From positions 1 to 38,319 of the forward strand of contig MNYJ01000053.1 in assembly GCA_001874005.1 (NCBI GenBank): a stretch of DNA of 38,319 nt, given 5' to 3'. This DNA comes from Desulfobacteraceae bacterium CG2_30_51_40. GTDB lineage: Bacteria > Desulfobacterota > DSM-4660 > Desulfatiglandales > Desulfatiglandaceae. Positions 21,914-31,655 of this stretch are shown here, one piece after another. The position numbers and the translations under genes were made by a program. Below the pieces are notes generated by a model that worked only from the letters and a program-made list of their open reading frames with translations, searched no databases and was not told where the DNA came from. Each line of letters begins with the position of its first letter. Positions within the stretch are counted from its first letter, which is position 1.

Positions 21914-23117
21914 TATGCCAGTTTCGAGAATAGAAGAAGTTTTGGAAGATCTGCAACAGGGTAAGATGATCATCCTTGTTGATGATGAGAGCAGAGAAAA
22001 TGAAGGTGATTTAACCATAGCGGCGGAGATGGTTACGCCTGAGGCTGTCAATTTTATGGCCATGCATGGAAGGGGACTTATCTGTCTTGCTCTAAGCCCG
22101 GAAATAGTGGAATCCCTGAAGCTCACGCCCATGGTTTATGATAACAAGTCTCCTTTTAAGACCGCATTTACGGTTTCGATAGAGGCCAGGTGCGGTGTTA
22201 CTACCGGTATATCGGCGGCCGATAGGGCGCACACTATACTTACCGCCGTTTCAACAGAGGCCAAGCCTGACGATCTGGTTCAGCCGGGGCATGTCTTTCC
22301 TCTTAGGGCCAGAAGGGGCGGAGTCCTTTTCCGGACCGGGCAGACAGAGGGTTCTGTTGACCTTGCCAGGCTTGCAGGGCTCAGGCCTGCTGCGGTGATC
22401 TGTGAGATCATGAAGGATGACGGCACGATGGCCAGAATGCCTGATCTGGAGAAAATAGCTGACGAATACGGACTAAAGATTGCTACGGTTGCGGACATTA
22501 TAGCCTATCGTATGAAAAACGAGTCCTTTGTCCACAAAGTTGCGGAAACGGTTCTCCCAACGAGATACGGCGAATTCAAGGCAATGGCCTTTATTAACGA
22601 TATAGATGCCTTCGAACATCTTGCCCTCGTAAAGGGCACAATTGATTCGGAGAAGGAGATTCTGGTCAGGGTTCACTCGGAATGTCTTACGGGTGACGTA
22701 TTTGGATCTTACAGGTGTGATTGTGGAGAGCAACTGGATAAGGCCATGGAAATCATCCAGCAAGAGGGACTGGGTGTCCTTCTCTATCTCCAGCAGGAGG
22801 GAAGGGGCATAGGACTCGCCAATAAGCTCAAGGCTTATGCCTTGCAGGATAAGGGCTTCGACACGGTTGAGGCAAACGAGGAACTGGGTTTCGATGCGGA
22901 TTTGAGAAACTATGGGGTGGGGGCCCAGATTTTGGCTACCATAGGGGTTCGCAAGATGAGGCTCATGACAAATAATCCCAAGAAGATAGTTGGTCTTGAA
23001 GGCTATGGACTCCAGGTAACGGACAGGGTTCCAATAGAGATAGAACCCAGACCGGAGAACAAGAGGTACCTCACGACGAAGTGTCAGAAGCTGGGGCACC
23101 TCATGAAGATGAGATAG
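21897..23117 (+). CDS. ribBA: Bifunctional 3,4-dihydroxy-2-butanone-4-phosphate synthase / GTP cyclohydrolase II
   Basis: A 406-aa fusion providing both precursors of riboflavin. Residues 1-200 are the DHBP synthase, with [16 protein letters not shown] near 28-43, RGLICLAL and [12 protein letters not shown]. Residues 205-406 are GTP cyclohydrolase II, with zinc cysteines in [18 protein letters not shown] and the GTP site [14 protein letters not shown]. Both halves look complete. The ATG at 21897 overlaps ribE; ATG 21915 is an alternative, and neither has a clear ribosome binding site, so coupling to ribE translation is likely. It is followed after 31 bases by ribH. Confidence 0.96.
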   Translation: MDTVNNMPVSRIEEVLEDLQQGKMIILVDDESRENEGDLTIAAEMVTPEAVNFMAMHGRGLICLALSPEIVESLKLTPMVYDNKSPFKTAFTVSIEARCGVTTGISAADRAHTILTAVSTEAKPDDLVQPGHVFPLRARRGGVLFRTGQTEGSVDLARLAGLRPAAVICEIMKDDGTMARMPDLEKIADEYGLKIATVADIIAYRMKNESFVHKVAETVLPTRYGEFKAMAFINDIDAFEHLALVKGTIDSEKEILVRVHSECLTGDVFGSYRCDCGEQLDKAMEIIQQEGLGVLLYLQQEGRGIGLANKLKAYALQDKGFDTVEANEELGFDADLRNYGVGAQILATIGVRKMRLMTNNPKKIVGLEGYGLQVTDRVPIEIEPRPENKRYLTTKCQKLGHLMKMR

Positions 23118-23148
23118 AAAGGCTGTAAATCTTTTGGGGGGTATAAAT

Positions 23149-23616
23149 ATGCTTAAGGTAGTTGAAGGAAAATTTAGGGCTGAGGGGTTCCGCTTTGCAG
23201 TAGTAGTGAGCAGATTCAATGATTTTGTGAGCGCCAAGCTTCTGGAAGGGGCCGTTGATGCTCTGTTAAGACATGGAGCCTCTCAGGATGACCTTACTGT
23301 GGTAAAGGTCCCGGGGGCCTTTGAAATTCCTCTCATTGCCGGAAAACTTGCCAAATCAGGTAAGTATGACGCGGTGATTTGTACCGGCGCTGTCATAAGA
23401 GGCGGTACGCCCCATTTTGACTATGTGGCGGCAGAGGTGTCAAAAGGCATAGCCTCCGTCGGCCTTGAAAGCGGGATCCCTGTGACATTCGGCGTCCTGA
23501 CAACGGATAACCTTGAGCAGGCCATAGAAAGATCAGGCTCCAAGGCCGGCAACAAGGGATCGGAGGCCGCAATGGCAGCAATCGAGATCGTAAACGTTCT
23601 TAAACAGCTTGAATGA
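23149..23616 (+). CDS. ribH: 6,7-dimethyl-8-ribityllumazine synthase
   Basis: A 155-aa lumazine synthase that joins the RibD product and DHBP. Family features are [11 protein letters not shown] near the N-terminus, VPGAFEIP, the active-site segment [10 protein letters not shown] (RGxTxHFDYV) and [17 protein letters not shown]. The ATG at 23149 has GGGGGG 7 bases upstream; an in-frame TTG at 23134 overlaps that site and is rejected. It is the last riboflavin gene before repeat A3 and a clear terminator. Confidence 0.97.
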   Translation: MLKVVEGKFRAEGFRFAVVVSRFNDFVSAKLLEGAVDALLRHGASQDDLTVVKVPGAFEIPLIAGKLAKSGKYDAVICTGAVIRGGTPHFDYVAAEVSKGIASVGLESGIPVTFGVLTTDNLEQAIERSGSKAGNKGSEAAMAAIEIVNVLKQLE

Positions 23617-23671
23617 GGACGGTTTTTTTAGGGGTATGGCTGAGGGGTAATACCTCTTCGAAAATTTTACT

Positions 23672-23824
23672 GACCGCCATGCCCTGGTGGGGCACAACGA
23701 AGCATGAAATGTCGCATGTCATTCCGGACTCGATTCGGAATCCAGGTGTAAAGGACTGGATAGCGGCTCCCGAATCGAGGTCCTGGACAGGTTAAGCCGC
23801 TATGACTATCTATTTTCATATAAA
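23672..23824 (+). repeat. Family A interspersed repeat, copy A3
   Basis: The fullest forward copy (about 153 bp). It starts ACCGCCATGCCCTG and ends TATGACTATCTATTTTCATA, the complement of the left end of A5. It lies between ribH and the operon terminator, so it is probably transcribed as part of the riboflavin mRNA 3' end. Confidence 0.85.
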
Positions 23825-23827
23825 TCA

Positions 23828-23892
23828 GACCTGAGAAGTCTTTGTCAGGTCTTCGGATATGCAAAAAGGCCCTCGCGGGCTTTTCTTTTTTA
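23828..23892 (+). terminator. Rho-independent terminator of the riboflavin operon
   Basis: A first hairpin GACCTGA/TCAGGTC (23828-23851) is followed by AAAAAGGCCC-TCGC-GGGCCTTTTCTTTTTT (23863-23892), a strong GC stem ending in a T tract. It lies 36 bases before the nusB ATG. Confidence 0.88.
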
Positions 23893-23928
23893 ACCTCTTT
23901 CCGTACTTAGAGATATTGTTCGTGGGAT

Positions 23929-24387
23929 ATGGGAATAAGAAGAAGGGCTAGAGAACTGGCGGTTCAAGTGCTTTTTCATCTGGAGTTCAGTCCTGATGAG
24001 CCGGATGAGGCTTTCGATCTCGTCTGTGAGAATTTCGATAATACAGGTGAGATAAGACCTTATGCCAAGATACTGGTTACCGGGGTATGCAGCAACAGGG
24101 CTCATATTGACGAGATGATAGGCAGAGCCTCTGAAAACTGGCGGATTGATAGGATGGCCAAGGTGGATAGAACCATACTGAGGCTTGCCGTTTATGAGAT
24201 GCTTTTCGTGGATGAGGTTCCTCTAAAGGTTTCTATAGACGAGGCAGTGGAAATTGGGAAGAAATACGGCGGCGCTGAGTCGAGTAAATTTATAAATGGG
24301 GTACTAGATTTTGTCTACAAGGAGGTGCTCGGGGGCGGGGAATCTGGAGATGTCCTTGAAACAGGAAAGGGTGATGATGCAGTCTAA
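23929..24387 (+). CDS. nusB: Transcription antitermination factor NusB
   Basis: A 152-aa all-helical RNA-binding protein that joins NusA, NusG and S10 in antitermination complexes on rRNA leaders. The N-terminal [17 protein letters not shown] and the C-terminal [31 protein letters not shown] are diagnostic. The ATG at 23929 has only a weak GTGGGA upstream. In this lineage nusB usually follows ribH; here a repeat and terminator separate them, so nusB may have its own promoter, which I could not identify. It overlaps leuS by 14 bases. Confidence 0.96.
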   Translation: MGIRRRARELAVQVLFHLEFSPDEPDEAFDLVCENFDNTGEIRPYAKILVTGVCSNRAHIDEMIGRASENWRIDRMAKVDRTILRLAVYEMLFVDEVPLKVSIDEAVEIGKKYGGAESSKFINGVLDFVYKEVLGGGESGDVLETGKGDDAV

Positions 24388-26956
24388 GTACGAACCCGAA
24401 GGGGTGGAATCCAAGTGGCAGAGGCGATGGCGGGCGGAGGGCCTTTTCAAGGTCACGGAGGATATGTCAAGGGAGAAGTATTATCTGCTTGAGATGTTCC
24501 CATATCCTTCAGGGAAGATACACATGGGGCATGTGCGCAACTACACGATAGGTGATGTGGTTGCCAGATACAAGAGGATGCAGGGTAAAAACGTAATACA
24601 CCCTATGGGCTGGGATGCCTTCGGCCTGCCTGCTGAAAATGCTGCTATTGAAAACGGCACACATCCTGCTAAATGGACCTATGACAATATATCCGCCATG
24701 AAAAGGCAGCTTGAGCGCATGGGTTTCAGTTATGACTGGGACCGGGAGCTTGCCACCTGTGATCCTTCCTATTACAGATGGGAGCAGCTTTTTTTTCTGG
24801 AAATGTATGAAAGAGGGCTTGCTTATAAAAAACGCACACATGTCAATTGGTGTGAGAAGTGCCAGACCGTGCTGGCAAACGAACAGGTAGAGGAAGGTCG
24901 CTGCTGGAGGCATTCCGATAAGGAAGTGACTATCAAGGAAATGGATAGCTGGTTTCTTAGGATAACCCGCTATGCAGACGAGATGCTGGAATTCTGCGAG
25001 CGCCTACCGGGATGGCCGGAGCGGGTGCTGACCATGCAAAAGAACTGGATAGGCAAAAGCTATGGGGCGCTCATAAGGTTTCCTGTTGCGGGATCGGATG
25101 AAGTAATCGAGGTCTTCACCACTAGGCAGGACACCCTTTTTGGGGCAACGTTCTTGTGCCTTGCGCCGGAGCATCCGCTGGTAAAGGAATTGATCAGGGG
25201 ACTACCGCAGGAAAGAGATGTCTTATCCTTTATAGAGCGTACCCTCAAGATGGACCGCTTCATGAGGACATCAGATTTCACGGAAAAGGAAGGGGTCTTT
25301 TCAGGCAGAAACTGTCTGAATCCGGTTACCGGGGAGAAGATACCAATCTATATAGCAAATTTCGTTCTTTTTGACTATGGAACCGGTGCGATAATGGCGG
25401 TGCCTACACATGATCAGAGGGATTTTGAGTTTGCCCGTAAGTACGGGCTTCCGTTAAGGGTTGTGATACAACCGGAGGGCCGCACACTCCATCCGGAGAA
25501 GATGACGGAAGCCTATGTTGGAGAGGGCGCCCTCATTAATTCCGGTCGTTTTGACGGAATGCGGAACACGGATGCCATGGAGGATATCGCGGATTATCTT
25601 AAGAGCCGGGGTTCGGGGGAAAAGACCGTAAATTACAGACTCCGGGACTGGGGCATATCCAGACAGCGTTACTGGGGCGCCCCGATACCGATAGTCTATT
25701 GCGATAAATGCGGGACAGTGCCTGTTCCAAAAGATCAACTTCCTGTAGTTCTGCCGCTTGAATTGCAGCTCAGGCCAAATGGAGGTTCCCCCCTTCCTTT
25801 TGAGTCATCCTTTTACATGACAAACTGCCCTATATGCGGGGGGCCTGCAAGACGCGAAACCGACACAATGGACACCTTTGTAGAATCTTCCTGGTATTTT
25901 GACAGGTATGCATGCCCTGATTACGATAAAGGGCCGCTGGACCCTGAGAGAGTCAGCTACTGGATGCCTGTGGATCAATACATAGGGGGAATCGAACATG
26001 CGATTCTTCATCTTCTCTATTCGAGGTTTTTTACCAGGGTTTTGAATGATCTGGGCTATCTTAAGGTCAGGGAGCCATTCACTAATCTCCTTACGCAGGG
26101 AATGGTCTGCAAGGAGATAGAGTCCTGTCCTACTCACGGCTATCTTTATCCCCAGGAGTCAACAGGGGGTAAATGCTCCAGATGCGGCTCCGATGTAATA
26201 AGGGGAGCAAGCCTCAAGATGTCAAAATCAAAGAAAAACGTGGTTGATCCACAGGACCTTATAGACAGATACGGTGCTGATACCGTAAGAATGTTCTGTC
26301 TTTTTGCCTCTCCCCCTGAAAGGGATCTTGAATGGAATGATAAAGGAGTGGAAGGCTCTTTCCGATTTCTCCATCGTCTCTGGAGACTTGTTGCGGATAA
26401 CAGAGAGCAGCTTATTTCATCTGTCCCTCTCGACGCAGATAATGCTCATGAATCCCTTTCCGGGCTGCACAGAAAGACACATCAGACAATCAAGAAGGTG
26501 ACGGAGGATATAGAAAATCGCTTTCACTTCAATACCGCCATAGCGGCGGTCATGGAACTTGTAAACGATATAAACAGGGTGATAGAGAAGAAAGACTCAC
26601 TGGAAGCAGGCGACTGGGCTGTTGTAAGAGAAGCGGTTGATGCTTCGGTGACACTCTTATCGCCTGTAGTTCCTCATATCTGTGATGAGCTCTGGGAGGT
26701 GCTTGGCAACCGGGCTTGTCTGCTTTCCGTTCCGTGGCCCTCATACAATGAGGCTGCGCTCAAGGAAGAAAAAAGGCTTGTGGTCCTGCAGGTAAACGGC
26801 AAGGTAAGGAGCAGGATAGAGGTTTCAGCCTCACTCGGGGATGAGGAAATAAAAGAGCTTGCCCTCTCCGATTCAAGATTGAAGCAATTTATCGGGGATA
26901 GACCTGTGAAAAAAACAGTTGTCGTTCAGAAGAAGCTGGTCAATGTGGTGGTTTAG
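24374..26956 (+). CDS. leuS: Leucyl-tRNA synthetase
   Basis: An 860-aa class I synthetase that charges tRNA-Leu. The HIGH motif is HMGH (50-53) within [15 protein letters not shown], and KMSKS is at about 615-619. The CP1 editing domain ([11 protein letters not shown], about 250; [13 protein letters not shown], about 340) that removes mischarged isoleucine/norvaline is intact. Zinc-type cysteine pairs (CDKCG, CPICGG, CSRCG) are visible. The start is ATG 24374 with AGGAAAGG upstream; the tandem ATG at 24377 is equivalent. It overlaps nusB by 14 bases and lptE by 14. A tRNA-Leu substrate is encoded at 1191-1276. Confidence 0.97.
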   Translation: MMQSKYEPEGVESKWQRRWRAEGLFKVTEDMSREKYYLLEMFPYPSGKIHMGHVRNYTIGDVVARYKRMQGKNVIHPMGWDAFGLPAENAAIENGTHPAKWTYDNISAMKRQLERMGFSYDWDRELATCDPSYYRWEQLFFLEMYERGLAYKKRTHVNWCEKCQTVLANEQVEEGRCWRHSDKEVTIKEMDSWFLRITRYADEMLEFCERLPGWPERVLTMQKNWIGKSYGALIRFPVAGSDEVIEVFTTRQDTLFGATFLCLAPEHPLVKELIRGLPQERDVLSFIERTLKMDRFMRTSDFTEKEGVFSGRNCLNPVTGEKIPIYIANFVLFDYGTGAIMAVPTHDQRDFEFARKYGLPLRVVIQPEGRTLHPEKMTEAYVGEGALINSGRFDGMRNTDAMEDIADYLKSRGSGEKTVNYRLRDWGISRQRYWGAPIPIVYCDKCGTVPVPKDQLPVVLPLELQLRPNGGSPLPFESSFYMTNCPICGGPARRETDTMDTFVESSWYFDRYACPDYDKGPLDPERVSYWMPVDQYIGGIEHAILHLLYSRFFTRVLNDLGYLKVREPFTNLLTQGMVCKEIESCPTHGYLYPQESTGGKCSRCGSDVIRGASLKMSKSKKNVVDPQDLIDRYGADTVRMFCLFASPPERDLEWNDKGVEGSFRFLHRLWRLVADNREQLISSVPLDADNAHESLSGLHRKTHQTIKKVTEDIENRFHFNTAIAAVMELVNDINRVIEKKDSLEAGDWAVVREAVDASVTLLSPVVPHICDELWEVLGNRACLLSVPWPSYNEAALKEEKRLVVLQVNGKVRSRIEVSASLGDEEIKELALSDSRLKQFIGDRPVKKTVVVQKKLVNVVV

Positions 26957-27497
26957 AGCCTTTCTGATACTGACTCCGATATGCCTTCTTATCGGGGTCG
27001 GATGCGGGTACAGCCTTAGGGAAAAAGGCGTGCCGGTGGGAATAACGATTCCGAGTATCGCAATACCCATGATGGAGAGCAAGAGTTCATCACCCGGCTT
27101 TGAGGCCGACTTCACAAGGATGGTGAGACAGGAGTTTGTCAGCCATGCCCGTGTTCCCGTGGTTCCGCAGGAAGAGGCTGCGTTTCTTCTCACTGGGGAG
27201 GTCTTTGATATCACGGCCGAACCTCTTGCCTACAGATCAGCCAAGACGAAGATACAGGGGGAGACCTATTATTATGACACAACCTCCTCAAGAACGCTTC
27301 GCCTTAAACTGAAGGCGAGGCTGGTAGATAGAAAAACGGGAGAGCTAGTGTGGGAAGAAAAAGGCATGGAGGGATACGCCACCTACTCAGTGAGTTCAGA
27401 TCCTATGACAAACAGGTACAATGAGAAGAGGGCCGTTCAGACGATAGCAAAGGATCTGGCTGAGAAGATCTATCTGAAGACGATGGAGCGCTTCTGA
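26943..27497 (+). CDS. lptE: LptE-like LPS assembly lipoprotein
   Basis: A 184-aa secreted lipoprotein. LptE plugs the LptD barrel and helps place lipopolysaccharide in the outer membrane. A hydrophobic signal segment ([14 protein letters not shown]) ends at Cys21 in IGVGCGYSL. The lipobox is weak because Gly rather than Leu is at -3, but the CGYSLR start of the mature protein and the following beta-rich domain fit LptE. The ATG at 26943 overlaps leuS by 14 bases; the TTG at 26919 is not favoured. The stop overlaps the holA ATG by one base (TGATG). The order leuS-lptE-holA is conserved in many proteobacteria and supports the call. Confidence 0.85.
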   Translation: MWWFRAFLILTPICLLIGVGCGYSLREKGVPVGITIPSIAIPMMESKSSSPGFEADFTRMVRQEFVSHARVPVVPQEEAAFLLTGEVFDITAEPLAYRSAKTKIQGETYYYDTTSSRTLRLKLKARLVDRKTGELVWEEKGMEGYATYSVSSDPMTNRYNEKRAVQTIAKDLAEKIYLKTMERF

Positions 27498-28507
27498 TGG
27501 AGCAGGACCTCAGCCCTGATGTCCTGATGAGGCGTTTGAAGACCGGTTCGGTTTCCCCCATTTATCTTTTCTACGGCCCGGATGAGTTCCAGCTTGAGTT
27601 CGCAATTGCCAGAATTAAGGAGATGCTCATCCCGGAGACCATGAGGGAATTAAACAGCCGCAGCTTTTACTGTGACGATGACCCGGGAAAAGTTGTCTTC
27701 GATGCGCTTGACAGCGCCAGGTCTTTTCCTTTCCTCGCTGATCGGAGGCTGATCCTTCTAAGAAGGCTTGAGAAGCTCTCGGCTGAAAACCTTGAACTTC
27801 TGGCTTCCTATGCCAAGAACCCGGCAGAGTCAACCTGCCTTATATGCATAAGCGCAAGAGCGGATTTCCGAATAGGCTTTTACAAGACAATGCGATCTTT
27901 GGGCGCTGTAGTCTCATTCAGGGAACTGAGAGAAAGAGAGTTGATACCGTGGATCAAAGAGCGGGCGGGCGAATTGGGACTAAGAATGGGAGAGGAGGCA
28001 TGCGAATATCTCTGCCAATTGGTAGGAGTCAGACTGATTGACCTCCATTCGGAACTGGAAAAGCTCTCTTTGAGGTACGGCTCCTCCGCTATAGGGGTGG
28101 AAGAGATAAAGGAATTGGCACTTAACAGCAGGATCTTCAGCGTATTTGAGCTTATGGATGCCTTCTCGATGAGGGATCGTAAAAAAGCGATTCCTGTACT
28201 TGAAAGATATATCGAAGAGGAGAGCGGAAGCAGGGCCTGGGATCTCAAGCTCCTTGGGATGTTCAACCGTCAGGTGAACCTTCTTCTCAAAAGCAGGGCA
28301 TTGATGAGAAAAGGAATGACTGCGCAGGAACTGGCGTCTCGCATGGGGCTTCGTCCTTTCCAGGCGCAGAAGCTCCTCCAGCAGTCAGCCAAGTGGCAGA
28401 TACCAGAACTCATAAGGGCTCTCAAGTTGCTTTACGATGCGGACGGCCTCCTGAAGACAGGAGGCGACCCACCTCTTGTGATGAAATATATCCTGGCTGC
28501 CCTGTGA
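27497..28507 (+). CDS. holA: DNA polymerase III subunit delta
   Basis: A 336-aa clamp-loader delta subunit that opens the beta sliding clamp. The N-terminal YLFYGPDEFQLE replaces a functional Walker A as usual for delta. The DALDSARSFPFLADRRLILLRRLEKLS segment carries the clamp-binding region, and the C-terminal helical collar domain (KLLGMFNRQVNLLLKSR...LGLRPFQAQKLLQQS) is present. Length is normal. The ATG overlaps the lptE stop by one base, so translation is coupled. The gene ends 8 bases from the convergent rpsT. Confidence 0.93.
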   Translation: MEQDLSPDVLMRRLKTGSVSPIYLFYGPDEFQLEFAIARIKEMLIPETMRELNSRSFYCDDDPGKVVFDALDSARSFPFLADRRLILLRRLEKLSAENLELLASYAKNPAESTCLICISARADFRIGFYKTMRSLGAVVSFRELRERELIPWIKERAGELGLRMGEEACEYLCQLVGVRLIDLHSELEKLSLRYGSSAIGVEEIKELALNSRIFSVFELMDAFSMRDRKKAIPVLERYIEEESGSRAWDLKLLGMFNRQVNLLLKSRALMRKGMTAQELASRMGLRPFQAQKLLQQSAKWQIPELIRALKLLYDADGLLKTGGDPPLVMKYILAAL

Positions 28508-28515
28508 GGCACTAT

Positions 28516-28788
28516 CTAGCCCTGAGCGGCCGTTTTGTTGATCATGCGCGCAAGGCGCGAGACCTTCCTGGCGGCGGCCTTTTTGTGAAACGTGCCTTTG
28601 GATGCCATTTTGCCGATTACGGAAACGACCGATGGAAAGGCTTCAACAGCCTTATCCTTCTGGTTTTCCTCTATTGCCGTCCTTATTGCCTTGACGGCGG
28701 ATTTCACTCTGGTCTTATTCGTCTTGTTTATCGTTCTTCTTACTTCGCTTTGACGCGCCCTTTTAAGCGCAGACTTATGGTTTGCCAA
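28516..28788 (-). CDS. rpsT: Small ribosomal subunit protein bS20
   Basis: A 90-aa basic protein of the 30S subunit that binds 16S rRNA early in assembly. The typical ANHKSALKRARQSEVRR start and the C-terminal KGTFHKKAAARKVSRLA are visible. The start codon is TTG at 28788, preferred because AGGAGG lies 6-7 bases upstream and because S20 genes often use TTG for autoregulation. It is convergent with holA and divergent from murJ. Its own promoter at 28824-28852 is nearly perfect. Confidence 0.96.
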   Translation of the reverse strand: MANHKSALKRARQSEVRRTINKTNKTRVKSAVKAIRTAIEENQKDKAVEAFPSVVSVIGKMASKGTFHKKAAARKVSRLARMINKTAAQG

Positions 28789-28823
28789 GGGAGACCTCCT
28801 GTATTTTTTTGGTGTAAACAAGG

Positions 28824-28852
28824 ATTATAAAATATACTTTGAATCTGGTCAA
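28824..28852 (-). promoter_or_regulatory. Strong sigma-70-type promoter of rpsT
   Basis: On the minus strand TTGACC (28852-28847), a 17-base spacer and a perfect TATAAT (28829-28824). The leader to the TTG start is about 30 bases. The -35 lies only 9 bases from the divergent murJ ATG. Confidence 0.78.
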
Positions 28853-28861
28853 GAGTTTTCT

Positions 28862-30466
28862 ATGGGAAGAGACGGCAGATCCGCCGAAGTAAGCAAGGCG
28901 GCAGGTGTTGTAGGTTTTTTTACCTTTTTAAGCCGGATCCTCGGACTTGTAAGGGATATGGTTATTGCCCGTTTCTTCGGCTCAGGAACAGCGGCGGATG
29001 CCTTTTTCGTTGCTTTCAGGATACCTAATCTCCTGAGGCGACTTTTTGCCGAGGGTTCACTTACAATAGCCTTTATTCCTGTTTTTACGGAGTATCTGTC
29101 AGTAAAAGGGAAGAAAGAGGCTATGGAGCTTGCTTCGGTAGTGGCAACGCTTCTTTCCGTGGTACTGGTATTTCTGGTGGCTGCGGGCATCTTGCTTTCC
29201 CCATGGATAGTTCGTCTGCAGGCCTTCGGATTCGGGGGCACCGGCTACAAGTACGAGCTTACCGTTCTTCTGACACGGATGATGTTTCCCTACATATTGC
29301 TGGTAAGCCTTGTAGCCCTTTTCATGGGGGTTCTCAATTCCTTGAGGCATTTTGCCGCCCCCGCTGCCGCTCCAATTCTCCTCAATGTCGCCATAATAGC
29401 AGGGGCGTATCTGTTTTCCCCTATGATGGATGAGCCTGTTCTAGGGCTTGCGCTTGGGGTCATCATAGGCGGTATGCTTCAGGTATCGCTTCAGATTCCA
29501 TGGCTCCAGAGGTGCGGGTTTTCTTTTAGGGCAAGGTGGAGGCCGTCTCACCCGGCTGTGCGAAGGATAGTAACCCTCATGCTGCCCGCGATATATGGTT
29601 CAGCCGTTTATCAGGTGAACCAGTTTATAGGCACACTGCTTGCTTCGATGCTGAAGGAAGGAAGTATCTCCTGGCTTTATTATGCGGATCGTTTGATTCA
29701 GTTCCCTCTGGGGGTCTTTGCGATTGCGATCAGCACCGCGGCGCTTCCATCTTTGGCTACCGACGCCGCGGAGAAAGACATGGACCATTTCAGGTCAACT
29801 TTTTCTCATGCCCTTAGACTCACCTTTTTTATCACTCTTCCCTCCATGGCGGGGCTCATGGTGCTCGGTCATGAACTCATAGCGGTTTTTTTTCAGAGGG
29901 GTGCCTTCGGCGTGGAGGCGACAATCATGACTGCTAAGGCTCTTATCTGCTATGCGGTAGGACTTTGGGCCTTTTCAGGGATCAGGGTTATGGTATCGGC
30001 CTTCTATGCCCTCCAGGATACCAGGACACCGGTCAGGGTTGCCACCCTTGCCCTCTTGATAAATATAACCTTAAGCCTCCTGCTCATGAAGCCTTTCGGG
30101 CACTCAGGGCTTGCCCTTTCCCTCTCACTGGCATCGGGTGTCCAATTTCTGCTCCTTCTGTATTTCTTGAAGGATAAGTTAGGAACTGCCTACCTGAGGA
30201 ATTTAACCGCCTCCCTTGCAAAGGCCTCAGCCGCCTCCCTTATCATGGGCACGATGCTCCTTTCCCTCTCTTCTGTGAATATAGGATCAGGCCTCCAAGC
30301 TTCTTCGCTTTTTGCCGTATTGAGGATTATGTTGCTTGTGGCCGCGGGAGTGATTGTTTTCCTCCTTGCGGCCTATGTTATGAGGAGCCCAGAGCTGTCT
30401 TCGGTAGGTGGAATTTTTAGCTCTATGATGAGTAAGATTTCCGGAGCCAAGCGTTCACATCCCTAG
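28862..30466 (+). CDS. murJ: Lipid II flippase MurJ
   Basis: A 534-aa polytopic membrane protein (about 14 helices) of the MOP superfamily that flips lipid II across the inner membrane for peptidoglycan synthesis. The N-terminal FFTFLSRILGLVRDMVIARFFG, the DAFFVAFRIPNLLRRLFAEGSLTIAFIPVF motif and the YYADRLIQFPLGVFAIAISTAALP segment are family signatures with the key arginines present. The ATG at 28862 has only a weak AAGAG upstream, and its leader overlaps the divergent rpsT promoter. The last 4 bases overlap the convergent small gene at 30463. Confidence 0.95.
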   Translation: MGRDGRSAEVSKAAGVVGFFTFLSRILGLVRDMVIARFFGSGTAADAFFVAFRIPNLLRRLFAEGSLTIAFIPVFTEYLSVKGKKEAMELASVVATLLSVVLVFLVAAGILLSPWIVRLQAFGFGGTGYKYELTVLLTRMMFPYILLVSLVALFMGVLNSLRHFAAPAAAPILLNVAIIAGAYLFSPMMDEPVLGLALGVIIGGMLQVSLQIPWLQRCGFSFRARWRPSHPAVRRIVTLMLPAIYGSAVYQVNQFIGTLLASMLKEGSISWLYYADRLIQFPLGVFAIAISTAALPSLATDAAEKDMDHFRSTFSHALRLTFFITLPSMAGLMVLGHELIAVFFQRGAFGVEATIMTAKALICYAVGLWAFSGIRVMVSAFYALQDTRTPVRVATLALLINITLSLLLMKPFGHSGLALSLSLASGVQFLLLLYFLKDKLGTAYLRNLTASLAKASAASLIMGTMLLSLSSVNIGSGLQASSLFAVLRIMLLVAAGVIVFLLAAYVMRSPELSSVGGIFSSMMSKISGAKRSHP

Positions 30467-30726
30467 CCTCCGCGCATGACAAAGCCATTTTCCCTGTATG
30501 GGGATTTGGCCTGCTCCGCGGTTGTCCGCCTTGCGTCTCTAAGTACTTCATAGGCCAGTTTGATTTGCTCTGACTCATCAGACATGTTGCGCAGTTTCAG
30601 GATATCTTTTGCCTCATTAAAAAGCGGCCGGATTTCCGTAAGCCTTTTGTCTATGGCCTCCCTTGCCATGCTCACCATCCTGGATTTCTTGTCCATGGGA
30701 ATTTCTATAGTTATTATCTCTTGCAT
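30463..30726 (-). CDS. Small helical protein of unknown function
   Basis: An 87-aa protein that I do not recognise. It is rich in charged residues, with helical stretches such as KKSRMVSMAREAIDKRLTEI and EQIKLAYEVLRDARRTTAEQ, no cysteine and no membrane segment. The ATG at 30726 has AGGAG 6 bases upstream, and no other frame in the region has such a site, which supports it being real. It converges on murJ with a 4-base overlap and is divergent from sufC (158 bases between the starts). No functional inference is justified. Confidence 0.65.
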   Translation of the reverse strand: MQEIITIEIPMDKKSRMVSMAREAIDKRLTEIRPLFNEAKDILKLRNMSDESEQIKLAYEVLRDARRTTAEQAKSPYRENGFVMRGG

Positions 30727-30805
30727 AAAGGGCTCCTGTCTAGTTTCAGATCCGGTGGTATCGGCTGAAAGGCTGTCTTTAATTCCTTCAGCTCCAGCAT
30801 AGCTA

Positions 30806-30835
30806 TTGACCTGGTGTCTATTTTTAGCTTACTAT
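30806..30835 (+). promoter_or_regulatory. Candidate promoter of the sufC-sufB operon
   Basis: TTGACC (30806-30811), an 18-base spacer, then TACTAT (30830-30835). These match 5/6 and 4/6 of the sigma-70 consensus, about 50 bases before the sufC ATG. No IscR-type operator was recognised. Confidence 0.4.
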
Positions 30836-30884
30836 CAACGCGAGATATTGGCAAGGGCTTTAGAATTCTGCGAGGAGACAAATC

Positions 30885-31655
30885 ATGTTATTCATAGAAG
30901 ACCTTCAGGTTGAGCTTGGAGGAAAAGTTATTCTGGATCATATCGATCTGGAAATAAAGCCCGGAGAGACCCACGTCCTTTTCGGCCCGAACGGCTCGGG
31001 AAAGACCTCCCTGCTTATGACCATCGTGGGATATCCCCAGTATAAGGTCATTAAGGGAAAGATCATCTTCAAGGGGCAGGATATAACAAACGCTCCAATA
31101 AATGAAAGGGCAAGGCTGGGCATAGGGATGTCCTATCAGAGACCTCCAACGATTCACGGTCTTAAGACGCGTCAAATCGTAGATATTTGTTCCAAAGGAA
31201 AGGCCGATGTAGAGGAGATGGCCGGCAGGGTAAATTTTTCGGACTTTCTTGAGAGGGACGTCAACGCCGGTTTCAGCGGCGGCGAAATCAAAAGGAGCGA
31301 ACTTCTGCAACTTCTCGCCCAGGATCCTGACCTGATGCTCTTTGATGAGCCGGAATCAGGAGTAGATTTAGAGAACATAGCCCTTGTCGGAAGAACGATT
31401 GCCGCGCTTCTTCAAAGGGATCACGAGATATTTCAGGAGGCAAGCAAGACCAAGATGCAGTTGAAGCGGGAAAGGACCAAGATGGGTCTAATAATAACCC
31501 ACACAGGCTACATCCTGGACTATGTGAATGCGGATAAGGGGCAGGTGCTTTTTGACGGGATGCTCAGTTGTGTAAGTAATCCTAGGGAGATACTTACCTG
31601 TATAGGTGAGTCGGGATATGCGGAGTGTGTAAAATGCATAGTTCAGAAGAACTGA
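30885..31655 (+). CDS. sufC: Fe-S cluster assembly ATPase SufC (SmsC-like)
   Basis: A 256-aa ABC-type soluble ATPase that powers SufB-based scaffold assembly of iron-sulfur clusters in the cytoplasm. Walker A GPNGSGKT is at 34-41, the SufC-type signature FSGGEIKRSE at about 129-138, and Walker B LMLFDEPESGVDLENI near 150. The DEPxSGxD context separates SufC from transporter ATPases. The ATG at 30885 follows GAGGAG. It overlaps the next gene, sufB, by 22 bases. No sufD, sufS, sufU or sufE is near, so this matches the minimal two-gene SUF-like (SMS) layout known in archaea and many anaerobes. Confidence 0.92.
   Translation: MLFIEDLQVELGGKVILDHIDLEIKPGETHVLFGPNGSGKTSLLMTIVGYPQYKVIKGKIIFKGQDITNAPINERARLGIGMSYQRPPTIHGLKTRQIVDICSKGKADVEEMAGRVNFSDFLERDVNAGFSGGEIKRSELLQLLAQDPDLMLFDEPESGVDLENIALVGRTIAALLQRDHEIFQEASKTKMQLKRERTKMGLIITHTGYILDYVNADKGQVLFDGMLSCVSNPREILTCIGESGYAECVKCIVQKN

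Noticed and set aside
22473-23237. 254-codon open frame on the minus strand opposite ribBA/ribH
   Set aside because: It is fully antisense to well-conserved genes, with no recognisable domain; a shadow of high coding bias.
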